Shown in pieces: positions 1-5,409 of a stretch of DNA of 6,784 nucleotides; position 1 is the first letter of the stretch, and every line of letters starts with the position of its first letter. This DNA is from an uncultured Chthonomonas sp. (GTDB taxonomy: Bacteria > Armatimonadota > Chthonomonadetes > Chthonomonadales > CAJBBX01). The translations under genes and the position numbers were made by a program. The stretch is taken from positions 1 to 6,784 of the forward strand of contig CAISOI010000779.1 in NCBI GenBank assembly GCA_903886985.1, written 5' to 3'. The notes below the pieces were generated by a model that saw only the letters and a list, made by a program, of their open reading frames with translations, ran no database searches and was not told where the DNA came from.

Positions 1-2
1 CT

Positions 3-89
3 GAAGCATGGCTGCCCCCTTTGCAAGCTAAAGTCTGGGGCTATCGTCACAAAGCCCGTCTGGGCGTTCGTTTTGTGAGAAAGATTTAA
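3..89 (+). pseudogene. Fragment resembling RlmD-type 23S rRNA (uracil-5-)-methyltransferase, cut short
   Basis: Reading from base 3 gives 28 residues that end at a TAA at 87-89. The segment WGYRHKARLGVRFVRK closely recalls the stretch with consensus W-x-Y-R-x-(R/K)-A-R-L-x-(V/L) in RlmD/RumA-type 23S rRNA m5U methyltransferases (the E. coli protein has a similar PWGYRRRARLSLNY segment). In that family about 300 more residues, including the SAM-binding and catalytic Cys regions, follow. Here the frame closes three residues later and no other frame resumes the family pattern. I read this as a truncated copy or gene remnant whose 5' part lies left of the window. With only 28 residues the family call is from memory of the motif and could be chance. 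A sequencing frameshift would not readily explain it, because nothing RlmD-like follows. Confidence 0.3.
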
Positions 90-124
90 CGAGGAAGAGG
101 AAATATACCGTTTACGAATGGAAT

Positions 125-376
125 GTGATTGGTTCCTCTTTATGGATATGGCCGACGCAGTGGGATCAAGGCTCCAAAGTGACAGAATTTGAAATCCGAG
201 AGAGCTACGATATGATTCACGATCCATTTACAGGCAAAAACACCGAAGACCGAGATCCTGTGACGGGAATTGATCGTAATCGCCGCATTTTCCCAGAGCG
301 CTTTGGTTACCCGCCATCAACTCAGGAGGCAAATCTGCTTATGTCAAAGTCCAAGAAAAGTTCTCCACTTCAATAA
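125..376 (+). CDS. Hypothetical open frame, 83 codons if GTG start; start uncertain
   Basis: This frame is open from 32 to the TAA at 374-376; the first usable start is the GTG at 125, with no convincing Shine-Dalgarno sequence before it. The other two plus frames carry several stops here. From about residue 17 onward codons favour purines in the first position and the protein looks normal: acidic and rich in Asp, Arg and Pro, with an echo of two short similar pieces, DPFTGKNTEDRD and DPVTGIDRNRR, at about residues 33-53. It has no signal peptide or membrane segment. I recognise no family. It may be the 3' end of a broken gene that joins the RlmD-like fragment region near 80-120, or a non-coding open frame. 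Confidence 0.28.
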   Translation: MIGSSLWIWPTQWDQGSKVTEFEIRESYDMIHDPFTGKNTEDRDPVTGIDRNRRIFPERFGYPPSTQEANLLMSKSKKSSPLQ

Positions 377-432
377 GAATGACATTTGGTGACTTTTTAT
401 CGGTTCAGAGAACTTCGTTTACCCGATGAAAT

Positions 433-437
433 GGAGG
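433..437 (+). promoter_or_regulatory. Shine-Dalgarno sequence GGAGG for a TTG-started small ORF
   Basis: GGAGG lies 7 nt before the TTG at 445-447. It is a full-strength anti-16S match at normal spacing, the main reason to take the following 38-codon frame seriously. Confidence 0.35.
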
Positions 438-444
438 TTCCCTT

Positions 445-561
445 TTGACAGACAAATTCGCCGGAATCGTCAGTAGCCCTAATGTTCATGACGGGTATGT
501 CCAGCGATCAGTGCTTCCCGACATCGGATCGATTCCGTTCAATATTCCACCCAATGGATAG
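445..561 (+). CDS. Possible 38-residue small protein, TTG start, stop codon inside a hairpin
   Basis: The frame runs from TTG (445-447) to TAG (559-561) and would encode a peptide beginning MTDKFAGIVSS and ending IPFNIPPNG. An in-frame TGA at 427-429 blocks extension upstream. GGAGG stands 7 nt before the TTG. The neighbouring lipoprotein gene also starts at TTG behind a strong Shine-Dalgarno sequence, so TTG starts fit this genome. The peptide is short, has no membrane segment and ends in a Pro-rich stretch. Its last two codons lie in the left arm of a perfect 14-bp inverted repeat, so transcription could end immediately at the stop codon. No family recognised. It could equally be a chance frame, or the remnant of a longer gene whose 3' end was replaced. 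No upstream promoter is obvious. Confidence 0.33.
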   Translation: MTDKFAGIVSSPNVHDGYVQRSVLPDIGSIPFNIPPNG

Positions 562-585
562 AAACATGCTTATGTTTCTATCCAT
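554..585. terminator. Perfect 14-bp inverted repeat, 4-nt loop; probable two-way terminator
   Basis: The arms ATGGATAGAAACAT (554-567) and ATGTTTCTATCCAT (572-585) are exact reverse complements around the loop GCTT. The repeat lies 37 bp past the stop of the minus-strand lipoprotein gene and covers the TAG of the plus-strand 38-codon ORF, the position expected of a terminator shared by converging transcripts. Neither side has a U-tract, so it is not a classical intrinsic terminator. It may act with Rho, protect 3' ends, or be a protein-binding or insertion-derived palindrome. The inverted repeat itself is certain; its role is inferred. Confidence 0.5.
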
Positions 586-622
586 CGAATATGCATCGAG
601 TATATCTCAGCGGTTCGTTAAC

Positions 623-1897
623 CTAATTCCACGAAGGATCCAAGTCGGCGAATGTGCCGAGAATATTGTGCGTAAGGTTTGTTTGGGAAGATCCATCAGC
701 ATTCATTGTGAATATGTCAGGGTCTCCGCCTCGGTCGCTCACGAATACGATTTTAGTTCCATCCGGCGACCATGCTGGGGAATTATCGAACGAAGACGTG
801 TTCGTGATCCTCGTTTGCGCACTGCCGTCCACATTCATGACAAACACTTGGAAAGTGCCACTGCGGTTGCTGGAGAAGACGATTTTCGTTCCATCCGGCG
901 ACCATTTCGGCTGCAAATCTCTTGAGCCATTATTGCTGATGCGTGTCTGGGCAATGCCATCGGCATTCATAGTGTAGATCTGCGAGTTTCCATCTCGGTC
1001 ACTTCGGAAAACGATCTTGGTGCTGTCTGGCGACCATGCAGGCTCATCATCCGTCGCGCTGTTGTTTGTTAGCCGTTTCTGATTGGTACCGTCCGCGTTC
1101 ATGACATAAATTTCATTTGATACACCATCTCTATTACTTCGGAACGCGATCTTAGTCCCATCTGGCGACCATGCTGGTTCTACCTCGAGCGCGGAGTTAT
1201 TCGTCAACCGGACTGGGAATTCACCGTTAGCGTTCATGGTGTATATCTGGAAATTACCATCCCTGTTCGACGAAAAGGCGATCTTCGTATGGTCCGGTGA
1301 CCATGACGGTTCGTTGTCCGCAAAGCTGTTAAGTATTAAGCGGGTTCTGCCTGTGGCGTCGGGCTTCATCACGAAAATATCATTGCCGCCACTCGCTCCA
1401 TTATTGCTCGCGAAAGTGATCATGGTGTCTGTTACAACCAGCTGGAAGGAGAATTGCTTTGTGACTCCGCCACCAGTGCCACTTAAGGTTAAGTTGTAAG
1501 TCCCAACCGGCGTTGTCCCGCTCGTGGTGACTGTTAATGTATTAGTGACTCCAGCAGTTGTTGGTATCACGGAGGAAGCAGGGCTGAAGGCAAAAGTGGC
1601 ACTCGACGGTAAGCCTGAAACAGAAAGACTCACAAAACTACTAAATCCGTTTTGTGCTGTAAGTGTAGTCACAAATGCAGCAGATTGCCCCTGAATTGCA
1701 CGGCGATTGGTAGGTGTGCCGGACATGGTAAAGCTTGCAACCGTGGAACTCCCGCCTCCGCCTCCGCCGCAACCAAATACAAGCATCAACATCATCGCGA
1801 CTAAGGTGACGGATGCGATCCTACGAAACCGGTTACCTGCAACACGGAGCCTCTGTGCGAGGTCATTGCCAACTTCATTGTAATGGCGGTTATTCAA
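623..1897 (-). CDS. Lipoprotein with Ig-like domain and six-bladed TolB/PD40-type beta-propeller
   Basis: The 424-residue protein starts with a basic N-region (RFRR, residues 23-26), a hydrophobic stretch (28-41) and a lipobox ending VFGC, so Cys43 should be lipidated. A run of six glycines follows; with no Asp at +2, outer-membrane placement is likely in a diderm. Residues about 52-157 form a Ser/Thr-rich beta domain containing GLPSS and PVGTYNLTLSG, typical of bacterial Ig-like/NEW3-like modules. Residues 159-424 are PD40/WD40-like TolB repeats: Trp residues at 199, 243, 288, 332, 376 and 423 mark units of about 44 residues with the pattern P-x-W-S-P-D-x-T-K-I-x-F-x-S-x-R. The fold opens with a half unit (MITFASNNG) and ends with PSWN, so the last strand should close blade one. 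Such proteins are mostly binding scaffolds; no catalytic residues are seen and the ligand is unknown. The TTG start is chosen because GAGGAG lies 6 nt upstream and a later Met would destroy the signal peptide. It is probably a single-gene unit. Confidence 0.93.
   Translation of the reverse strand: MNNRHYNEVGNDLAQRLRVAGNRFRRIASVTLVAMMLMLVFGCGGGGGGSSTVASFTMSGTPTNRRAIQGQSAAFVTTLTAQNGFSSFVSLSVSGLPSSATFAFSPASSVIPTTAGVTNTLTVTTSGTTPVGTYNLTLSGTGGGVTKQFSFQLVVTDTMITFASNNGASGGNDIFVMKPDATGRTRLILNSFADNEPSWSPDHTKIAFSSNRDGNFQIYTMNANGEFPVRLTNNSALEVEPAWSPDGTKIAFRSNRDGVSNEIYVMNADGTNQKRLTNNSATDDEPAWSPDSTKIVFRSDRDGNSQIYTMNADGIAQTRISNNGSRDLQPKWSPDGTKIVFSSNRSGTFQVFVMNVDGSAQTRITNTSSFDNSPAWSPDGTKIVFVSDRGGDPDIFTMNADGSSQTNLTHNILGTFADLDPSWN
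626..1423 (-). repeat. Intragenic repeats of about 132 bp coding for propeller blades
   Basis: A conserved core, on the plus strand near CCATCYGGCGACCATG, recurs at about 759, 891, 1023, 1158 and 1290, i.e. every 132-135 bp. Each copy encodes W-S-P-D-(G/S/H)-T-K-I. Copies have diverged from one another, with the framework positions best conserved. They arise from blade duplication within the lipoprotein gene and are not mobile repeats. Confidence 0.8.
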
Positions 1898-1903
1898 CTT
1901 TTT

Positions 1904-1909
1904 CTCCTC
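1904..1909 (-). promoter_or_regulatory. Shine-Dalgarno sequence GAGGAG that fixes the TTG start of the lipoprotein
   Basis: On the minus strand GAGGAG is followed by AAAAAG and then TTG at 1897-1895. The 6-nt spacing supports TTG as the true start. No ATG or GTG in the same frame upstream has a comparable site. An ATG at 1911-1909 is in another frame and gives only five codons. Confidence 0.7.
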
Positions 1910-1951
1910 ATCGTGTAGGGTTCATTCGGCCATTAAATCAGGACAATGACG

Positions 1952-1980
1952 TTTCGACTTGAATACATGTTCAATCGAAA
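1952..1980. promoter_or_regulatory. Imperfect 11-bp inverted repeat upstream of the lipoprotein gene
   Basis: On the plus strand TTTCGA-C-TTGAA (1952-1963) faces TTCAATCGAAA (1970-1980) across the 6-nt centre TACATG. The arms pair over 11 bp with one bulged C. It lies 55-83 bp before the TTG start, so it could be an operator dyad near the promoter or a stem-loop in the 5' leader. No -35/-10 pair beside it is convincing, which leaves the choice open. Confidence 0.35.
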
Positions 1981-2232
1981 TACATCTACCTCATATTGTC
2001 ATGTGGTACTTCTCAGTCACAGTTATCTCTAAGGAATTACGCGCTCTGTCGGGCTATTCAGATCATCCTCTCTCTGTCGCTGAAGGTATCTTTGGTAGAC
2101 GTGGTATTAAGTGTCGAAAGTAAGGCGTGAATTGGTCGTTTGAGGTTCCATTTGTTCGATATGCTCTAATCGCATTGGCATTCAACTAATCAAAAATGAC
2201 TTTGAGCCGCGAGAAATACAAACGCGGTCGCC
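1981..2232. other. Intergenic region with no recognised gene
   Basis: Within the 395-bp gap between the lipoprotein start and the stop of the small basic protein, this part shows no ORF with a ribosome binding site, no tRNA-like element and no strong hairpin. It presumably carries the promoter of the lipoprotein gene, but no minus-strand hexamer pair stands out; TTGAAT with TATCGA at 18-nt spacing (about 2190-2158) is the best and is weak. Confidence 0.5.
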
Positions 2233-2273
2233 AAAAAAAGACCACCCATCTGAATTTCAGAGGGTGGTCTTAA
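2233..2273 (-). terminator. Intrinsic terminator of the small basic-protein gene
   Basis: On the minus strand AAGACCACCC (2271-2262) pairs perfectly with GGGTGGTCTT (2247-2238), and an inner CTGA/TCAG helix extends the stem past a small bulge. The 3' arm runs straight into seven U residues (2239-2233). It sits about 21 nt after the stop codon at 2293, a textbook position. A weaker run of A/T on the other side makes two-way action unlikely, and no plus-strand gene arrives here. Confidence 0.88.
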
Positions 2274-2292
2274 TGGTTGTATCGACTTAAAT

Positions 2293-2541
2293 CTATTCGG
2301 CTGGAGCGTCGGCTTTCTTGCGGGGCGCTCGTGGCTTTGCAGGTGCTTTTTCTTCAGCTGCCGGTGCTTCTGCTTTTACTGCTTTTGCCTTTACTACTGG
2401 TGCCGCCACAACTTCAGCGACAACTGGCTCAGGTTTTTCGATGGGGGGGAAGCCATGAAAGATGTCCTTAGCAGAATTGGCGGCCTTCACCGTGTGGGTG
2501 TGATGGCGTGGTCTATGTTGATTCTTTACACGACAGGGCAT
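2293..2541 (-). CDS. Small basic protein with His-rich head and Lys/Ala/Pro-rich tail, function unknown
   Basis: This 82-residue protein has GGAG 5 nt before its ATG and a strong intrinsic terminator 21 nt after its TAG, so it is very likely a real, separately transcribed gene. Residues 1-26 are basic and carry four His (HRPRHHTHT); residues 27-37 hold an aromatic patch (KDIFHGFPP); residues 38-82 are low-complexity Val/Ala/Lys/Glu/Pro, ending with basic clusters such as KPRAPRKK. No signal peptide or membrane segment. The tail resembles the disordered basic tails of histone H1-like, nucleoid or ribosomal proteins, suggesting nucleic-acid or ribosome binding, but I recognise no family for the head. 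A TTGACG (2692-2687) and TACAAT (2666-2661) upstream could form a promoter, though their 20-nt spacing is too long. The sialidase-like gene ends 158 bp upstream, so read-through is also possible. Confidence 0.75.
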   Translation of the reverse strand: MPCRVKNQHRPRHHTHTVKAANSAKDIFHGFPPIEKPEPVVAEVVAAPVVKAKAVKAEAPAAEEKAPAKPRAPRKKADAPAE

Positions 2542-2699
2542 GTTGGCTCCTTCTCTTTAAGGCTGAGACCGGAGAACACGGCCCAGCAACACAAAATCTA
2601 AATTGGTTTGAACCCCAACTGGATATGCCGTTTCGCCTGCATAATTGGAGTCGCTCCACTATTGTACTTTGAATCAGTCGTTTTTCCGTCAACTTGGGA

Positions 2700-3872
2700 T
2701 TATTTTGGTTTGTCTGTCAGCCAATCGACTTCGAAACGGGTCACTTGAAGTGTATTCAGCCCGCCCTTTTTGCGACGTCCTGAACAGTGGGAGAGCAGCA
2801 CTGCTCCCTTATCAAAGTGAATGGATGTATAGCAATACCACCCTTCTGGGTCGTCTTCCAGTACCTTTTTGTGCTCCCATGTCTTGCCTTCGTCCTGTGA
2901 AACTGCAACCGTCAAAGGGGTTCTGTTTCCAGCGGACCAACCGGCTTTCGGGTCGTAATTGTCATTCCAGACCATGACCCAAGTCTTCTTACCGGGAATC
3001 TGCTTAATAGATGCGGGCGCTAACGGCGACCGAATGTTGGATGGCTCCACAGGCGTCCAAGTTTCTCCACCATCCGTGGAACGAGATGTTACTTGCACAC
3101 CGGAATTGGTCCGGCACCACATCATTATCGAGCCATCTTTGCATTCAATGACTCCCGGTTCCTGAAGTCCGGTGGAGTTCTTTCCAAATTCCAAGACGGT
3201 TCGGCTGCGATGCCAGTTCTTGCCATCGTCAGAGAGATAGCACATTGCTTTACCGCGAGAGATGAACTTTCCATCTGCCCCTTTGTGAAGTGCGACTGGA
3301 ACTATCCATCGACCTTTCTTCGTTCTGATCACGCGGTTATTGTTCAAAACGTAATAACCCACTTCATCACTTATGATTTCCGCTGGCTCACTCCAAGTTT
3401 TGCCTTCATCAGTAGATCGCCTCAGAACCGGTCGGCAGTCGGAAACACTTCTTTTGCGAAGGTAGAACAGGCCGATCTCCCTTTTGGAAATTCTGGTTAA
3501 TGTCACCGACATAAGATTAATTGCGTCTTCCGGTCGCGCAACGATAACGTCATCACTGCTCCAGTGTTTTCCGCCATCTGACGAATATCGAGACGCCAAT
3601 TCTGCTCGGTCGTCATCATCGTCAGATTTTCCGGTGAACCGGCTGTAGATCAATAACCATTTGCCATCTCGCAGTTGGATCATGTCCCCTTCGCTGTTTC
3701 TCGGATTGCCAGAGGATGGAGTGATGAAGAGATTGCGAGTGGGAGAGCCAACAGGGTGAATTTGTTCACGGTTCTGATGCGCGTGGACTATTGAGGTGCT
3801 AATTGCCAATGTCCAAAGGAAAGGCATTGATCGTGAAATACTACATAATCTGAAGTTGCGAAGGTGTCTCAT
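2700..3872 (-). CDS. Secreted sialidase-fold (BNR/Asp-box) protein, putative exo-sialidase
   Basis: This 390-residue protein has a signal peptide (basic start, hydrophobic PFLWTLAISTSIV, likely cut near HAHA/Q at 30-33) and a six-bladed sialidase fold. Asp boxes S-x-D-x-G-x-x-W occur at 97-104, 153-160, 265-272 and 325-332, plus a shortened copy at 214-220. Active-site candidates fit the GH33 arrangement: Arg58, Arg254 and Arg317 as the carboxylate-binding triad, Glu238 (in LQEPG) with Tyr348 as nucleophile pair. This assignment is by position and not proven. The family would release terminal sialic or related acids from glycans outside the cytoplasm; many non-hydrolytic BNR proteins share the fold. 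A run of five Asp (84-88) may bind metal. The ATG overlaps the stop of the PepSY-like gene as ATGA, implying coupled translation; no strong Shine-Dalgarno is present. Met16 is an alternative start but lacks a ribosome site and the basic N-region. Confidence 0.92.
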   Translation of the reverse strand: MRHLRNFRLCSISRSMPFLWTLAISTSIVHAHQNREQIHPVGSPTRNLFITPSSGNPRNSEGDMIQLRDGKWLLIYSRFTGKSDDDDDRAELASRYSSDGGKHWSSDDVIVARPEDAINLMSVTLTRISKREIGLFYLRKRSVSDCRPVLRRSTDEGKTWSEPAEIISDEVGYYVLNNNRVIRTKKGRWIVPVALHKGADGKFISRGKAMCYLSDDGKNWHRSRTVLEFGKNSTGLQEPGVIECKDGSIMMWCRTNSGVQVTSRSTDGGETWTPVEPSNIRSPLAPASIKQIPGKKTWVMVWNDNYDPKAGWSAGNRTPLTVAVSQDEGKTWEHKKVLEDDPEGWYCYTSIHFDKGAVLLSHCSGRRKKGGLNTLQVTRFEVDWLTDKPK

Positions 3873-5236
3873 TTTTGAAGGTCTTTGATATGTTGAAAGG
3901 CGGAGCCAGATTGCAGAAAGTTGCCCTTTCCGTCCGAGATGATGAAACTTACCTCATAGAATAGATAGGCAATGATTTTCCCATCCGTCATTTTGAGATT
4001 AAGCTTAGTCGGACGTTCTGTTTTTGAATTGGCTGCGGGGGCAGTTTCTGTCACCGACCGGAGAACCGCGAGACTACCATAGTAGGCGCGAGCATTCGCG
4101 TCACAATCGATCCAAGTATCTGAGGGTTTGGTGTCGTCCGCAACAAACTGTATCTCTTTAGCTTGCGAGAGATTTGCAGTCATGGTCTGCCACCCATTCA
4201 TATCAGCTGTTGCGATATCCACCAATGCCGAGGATCGCTTGGCGTGGATAATTGCGCCCGTCGCGGCGGAGACGGCGACTTCGTAGGACTGTCGCAGTCC
4301 ACTTGCGCCGGTGATAGGCAGTCGGACAATCCATGCAAGTTGGGTCTTTCGGTCATATCCCGCTGTTTCCCCATTGTCCAAAACTTCGTTTTCATCTGGC
4401 TGGATGATCTGAAGGGAGATAGAGGGTGTATTTGTCGCAGGTTCTCCCTGATTCTCGACATACAGTTTTGCGGCGGCGATAGCTTTCGCCTTGTCGACGC
4501 GCACGCGATTGACCGCCGGGAGTTCCAGACCATTCCTGCAGGATAGCTCCAGTAATCGCCCTTTTTCGGCATCGAGTTCGACATAGAGTTCCTGCCTGTT
4601 GAAAGGCACTCCGTTCGAATATCTGCCAAATACTAAGGACCATCTCCGCTCATTTGGAGTAGGATCGACTTTCAATTCTCGCAGCTTAATCGATTCCAGA
4701 ATGTATTCATCGGTATCCATTCCAGTCGCTTCAAGATACTTTTGGGCGCGTGCAAGGGCGGAAGCCTGAGATATCTCTTTGTCCGCGCCTGCCAATTTAT
4801 CTAGTCCAATGGCGCGAGCTACGACGTCATCGCTAAATCCAATAATGCTGTTCGAAACGGGTTCGATCAGCATATTGATTCCGTCCTGAAAGATTTTGAT
4901 GTTCCACGAAGGACGCGATAGCTCAGGGCGAAATAGGTAAGCGCCGTTCACGGTACTGACTACTTTACGAGGCGAGGAGAGTGTATTTGGGGAGTTCGGA
5001 TCTTTGTAGACGAATTCCGGGCGGCGTGGCCATCGTTGTGCTTTATCAGGGTCCGCACTTGCTGGAAGAGGCGAAAGCTCTGCAATAGTTTTCAGGAACT
5101 TAACAGCCCGATCTTGTATTGACCAACTAATCCGACTGTTTGCCTCTTCCCCTTGCTTTTGAGCGAGGCACGGAGAGGCCGCGATTATTAGGATCAGGGT
5201 TGCTGCAGATAGAGTGCGATTACACATATTGGTCAT
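3869..5236 (-). CDS. Secreted protein with two PepSY/YcdB-like segments, function unknown
   Basis: This 455-residue protein has a clear signal peptide (hydrophobic 11-20, cleavage after CLA at about 25). Residues about 155-232 (SQASALARAQKYLEATG ... ELYVELDAEKGRLLELS) and about 246-333 (VDKAKAIAAAKLYVENQG ... SYEVAVSAATGAIIHAKR) follow the pattern of PepSY and YcdB/YcdC-like modules: an N-terminal helix with Ala/Lys repeats, then a sheet ending in V-(D/S)-A-x-x-G-x-(I/L). Residues 98-140 may be a third, degenerate copy. The C-terminal 120 residues match nothing I know. PepSY-type domains often inhibit or chaperone exported enzymes such as proteases, so a partner role for the sialidase-like protein encoded next, with a 4-base ATGA overlap, is an inference. 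The ATG at 5236 lacks a Shine-Dalgarno sequence; the ATG at codon 4 is an alternative and both keep the signal peptide. It heads a two-gene operon. Confidence 0.88.
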   Translation of the reverse strand: MTNMCNRTLSAATLILIIAASPCLAQKQGEEANSRISWSIQDRAVKFLKTIAELSPLPASADPDKAQRWPRRPEFVYKDPNSPNTLSSPRKVVSTVNGAYLFRPELSRPSWNIKIFQDGINMLIEPVSNSIIGFSDDVVARAIGLDKLAGADKEISQASALARAQKYLEATGMDTDEYILESIKLRELKVDPTPNERRWSLVFGRYSNGVPFNRQELYVELDAEKGRLLELSCRNGLELPAVNRVRVDKAKAIAAAKLYVENQGEPATNTPSISLQIIQPDENEVLDNGETAGYDRKTQLAWIVRLPITGASGLRQSYEVAVSAATGAIIHAKRSSALVDIATADMNGWQTMTANLSQAKEIQFVADDTKPSDTWIDCDANARAYYGSLAVLRSVTETAPAANSKTERPTKLNLKMTDGKIIAYLFYEVSFIISDGKGNFLQSGSAFQHIKDLQK

Positions 5237-5285
5237 TTAAGCGTCGGATTTGGTCTAATGAGACAGCAACGAGATGCGAAAACAG

Positions 5286-5315
5286 ATTTTACCCGTCAAT
5301 ATAAAGGTATCGCAA
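5286..5315 (-). promoter_or_regulatory. Candidate sigma70-type promoter for the PepSY-like/sialidase operon
   Basis: On the minus strand TTGCGA (5315-5310) and TAAAAT (5291-5286) are 18 nt apart, each matching four or five consensus bases. Transcription would begin near 5279, giving a leader of about 43 nt before the ATG at 5236. Chance matches of this quality are common, so it is tentative. Confidence 0.35.
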
Positions 5316-5322
5316 ATGGGCG

Positions 5323-5339
5323 CGACCATGGCGTGGTCG
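5323..5339. promoter_or_regulatory. Dyad in the divergent promoter region, possible shared operator
   Basis: CGACCA (5323-5328) and TGGTCG (5334-5339) are perfect 6-bp inverted arms around TGGCG. The dyad lies 8 bp upstream of the candidate -35 of the minus-strand operon and 71-87 bp before the plus-strand DUF4412-like start, a position where one regulator could control both genes. No regulator gene is present in the window, so the role is inferred from position only. Confidence 0.28.
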
Positions 5340-5409
5340 GAATTTTATCGGTCCCGTGCACTCAATTTAATCTAAAAACTGTGGATCGAACATATTCTGG
5401 GAGAAATTC

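Noticed and set aside
79..192. Frame with NEEEEIYRLRMECDWFLF as a possible transposase remnant
   Set aside because: Only 37 residues, overlapping a longer open frame, with no catalytic motif, terminal repeats or target duplication.
482..925. Plus-strand open frame of 147 codons
   Set aside because: It mostly runs antisense to the lipoprotein gene and reuses its 132-bp repeats; no ribosome site or protein-like pattern.
654..1499. Two further plus-strand frames over the propeller region
   Set aside because: Both are antisense shadows; their recurring segments mirror the W-S-P-D repeats of the opposite strand.
1894..1911. Five-codon leader peptide (MRRKS) ending across the TTG start
   Set aside because: Its ATG lies inside the Shine-Dalgarno sequence of the lipoprotein and has no site of its own, so it is probably incidental.
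2277..2471. Plus-strand Leu-rich frame opposite the small basic protein
   Set aside because: Its composition is the complement of Lys/Ala-rich codons; no start signals, and it begins in the terminator region of the minus-strand gene.
2647..2657. Short GGAG/CTCC hairpin after the sialidase-like gene as terminator
   Set aside because: The stem is about five base pairs with no U-tract, too weak to call.
2645..3500. Plus-strand frames opposite the sialidase-like gene
   Set aside because: Shadows of a well-supported gene; no ribosome sites or recognisable domains.
4163..4643. Alternative frames on both strands within the PepSY-like gene
   Set aside because: They lie inside the strong minus-strand gene and have odd composition and no domains.
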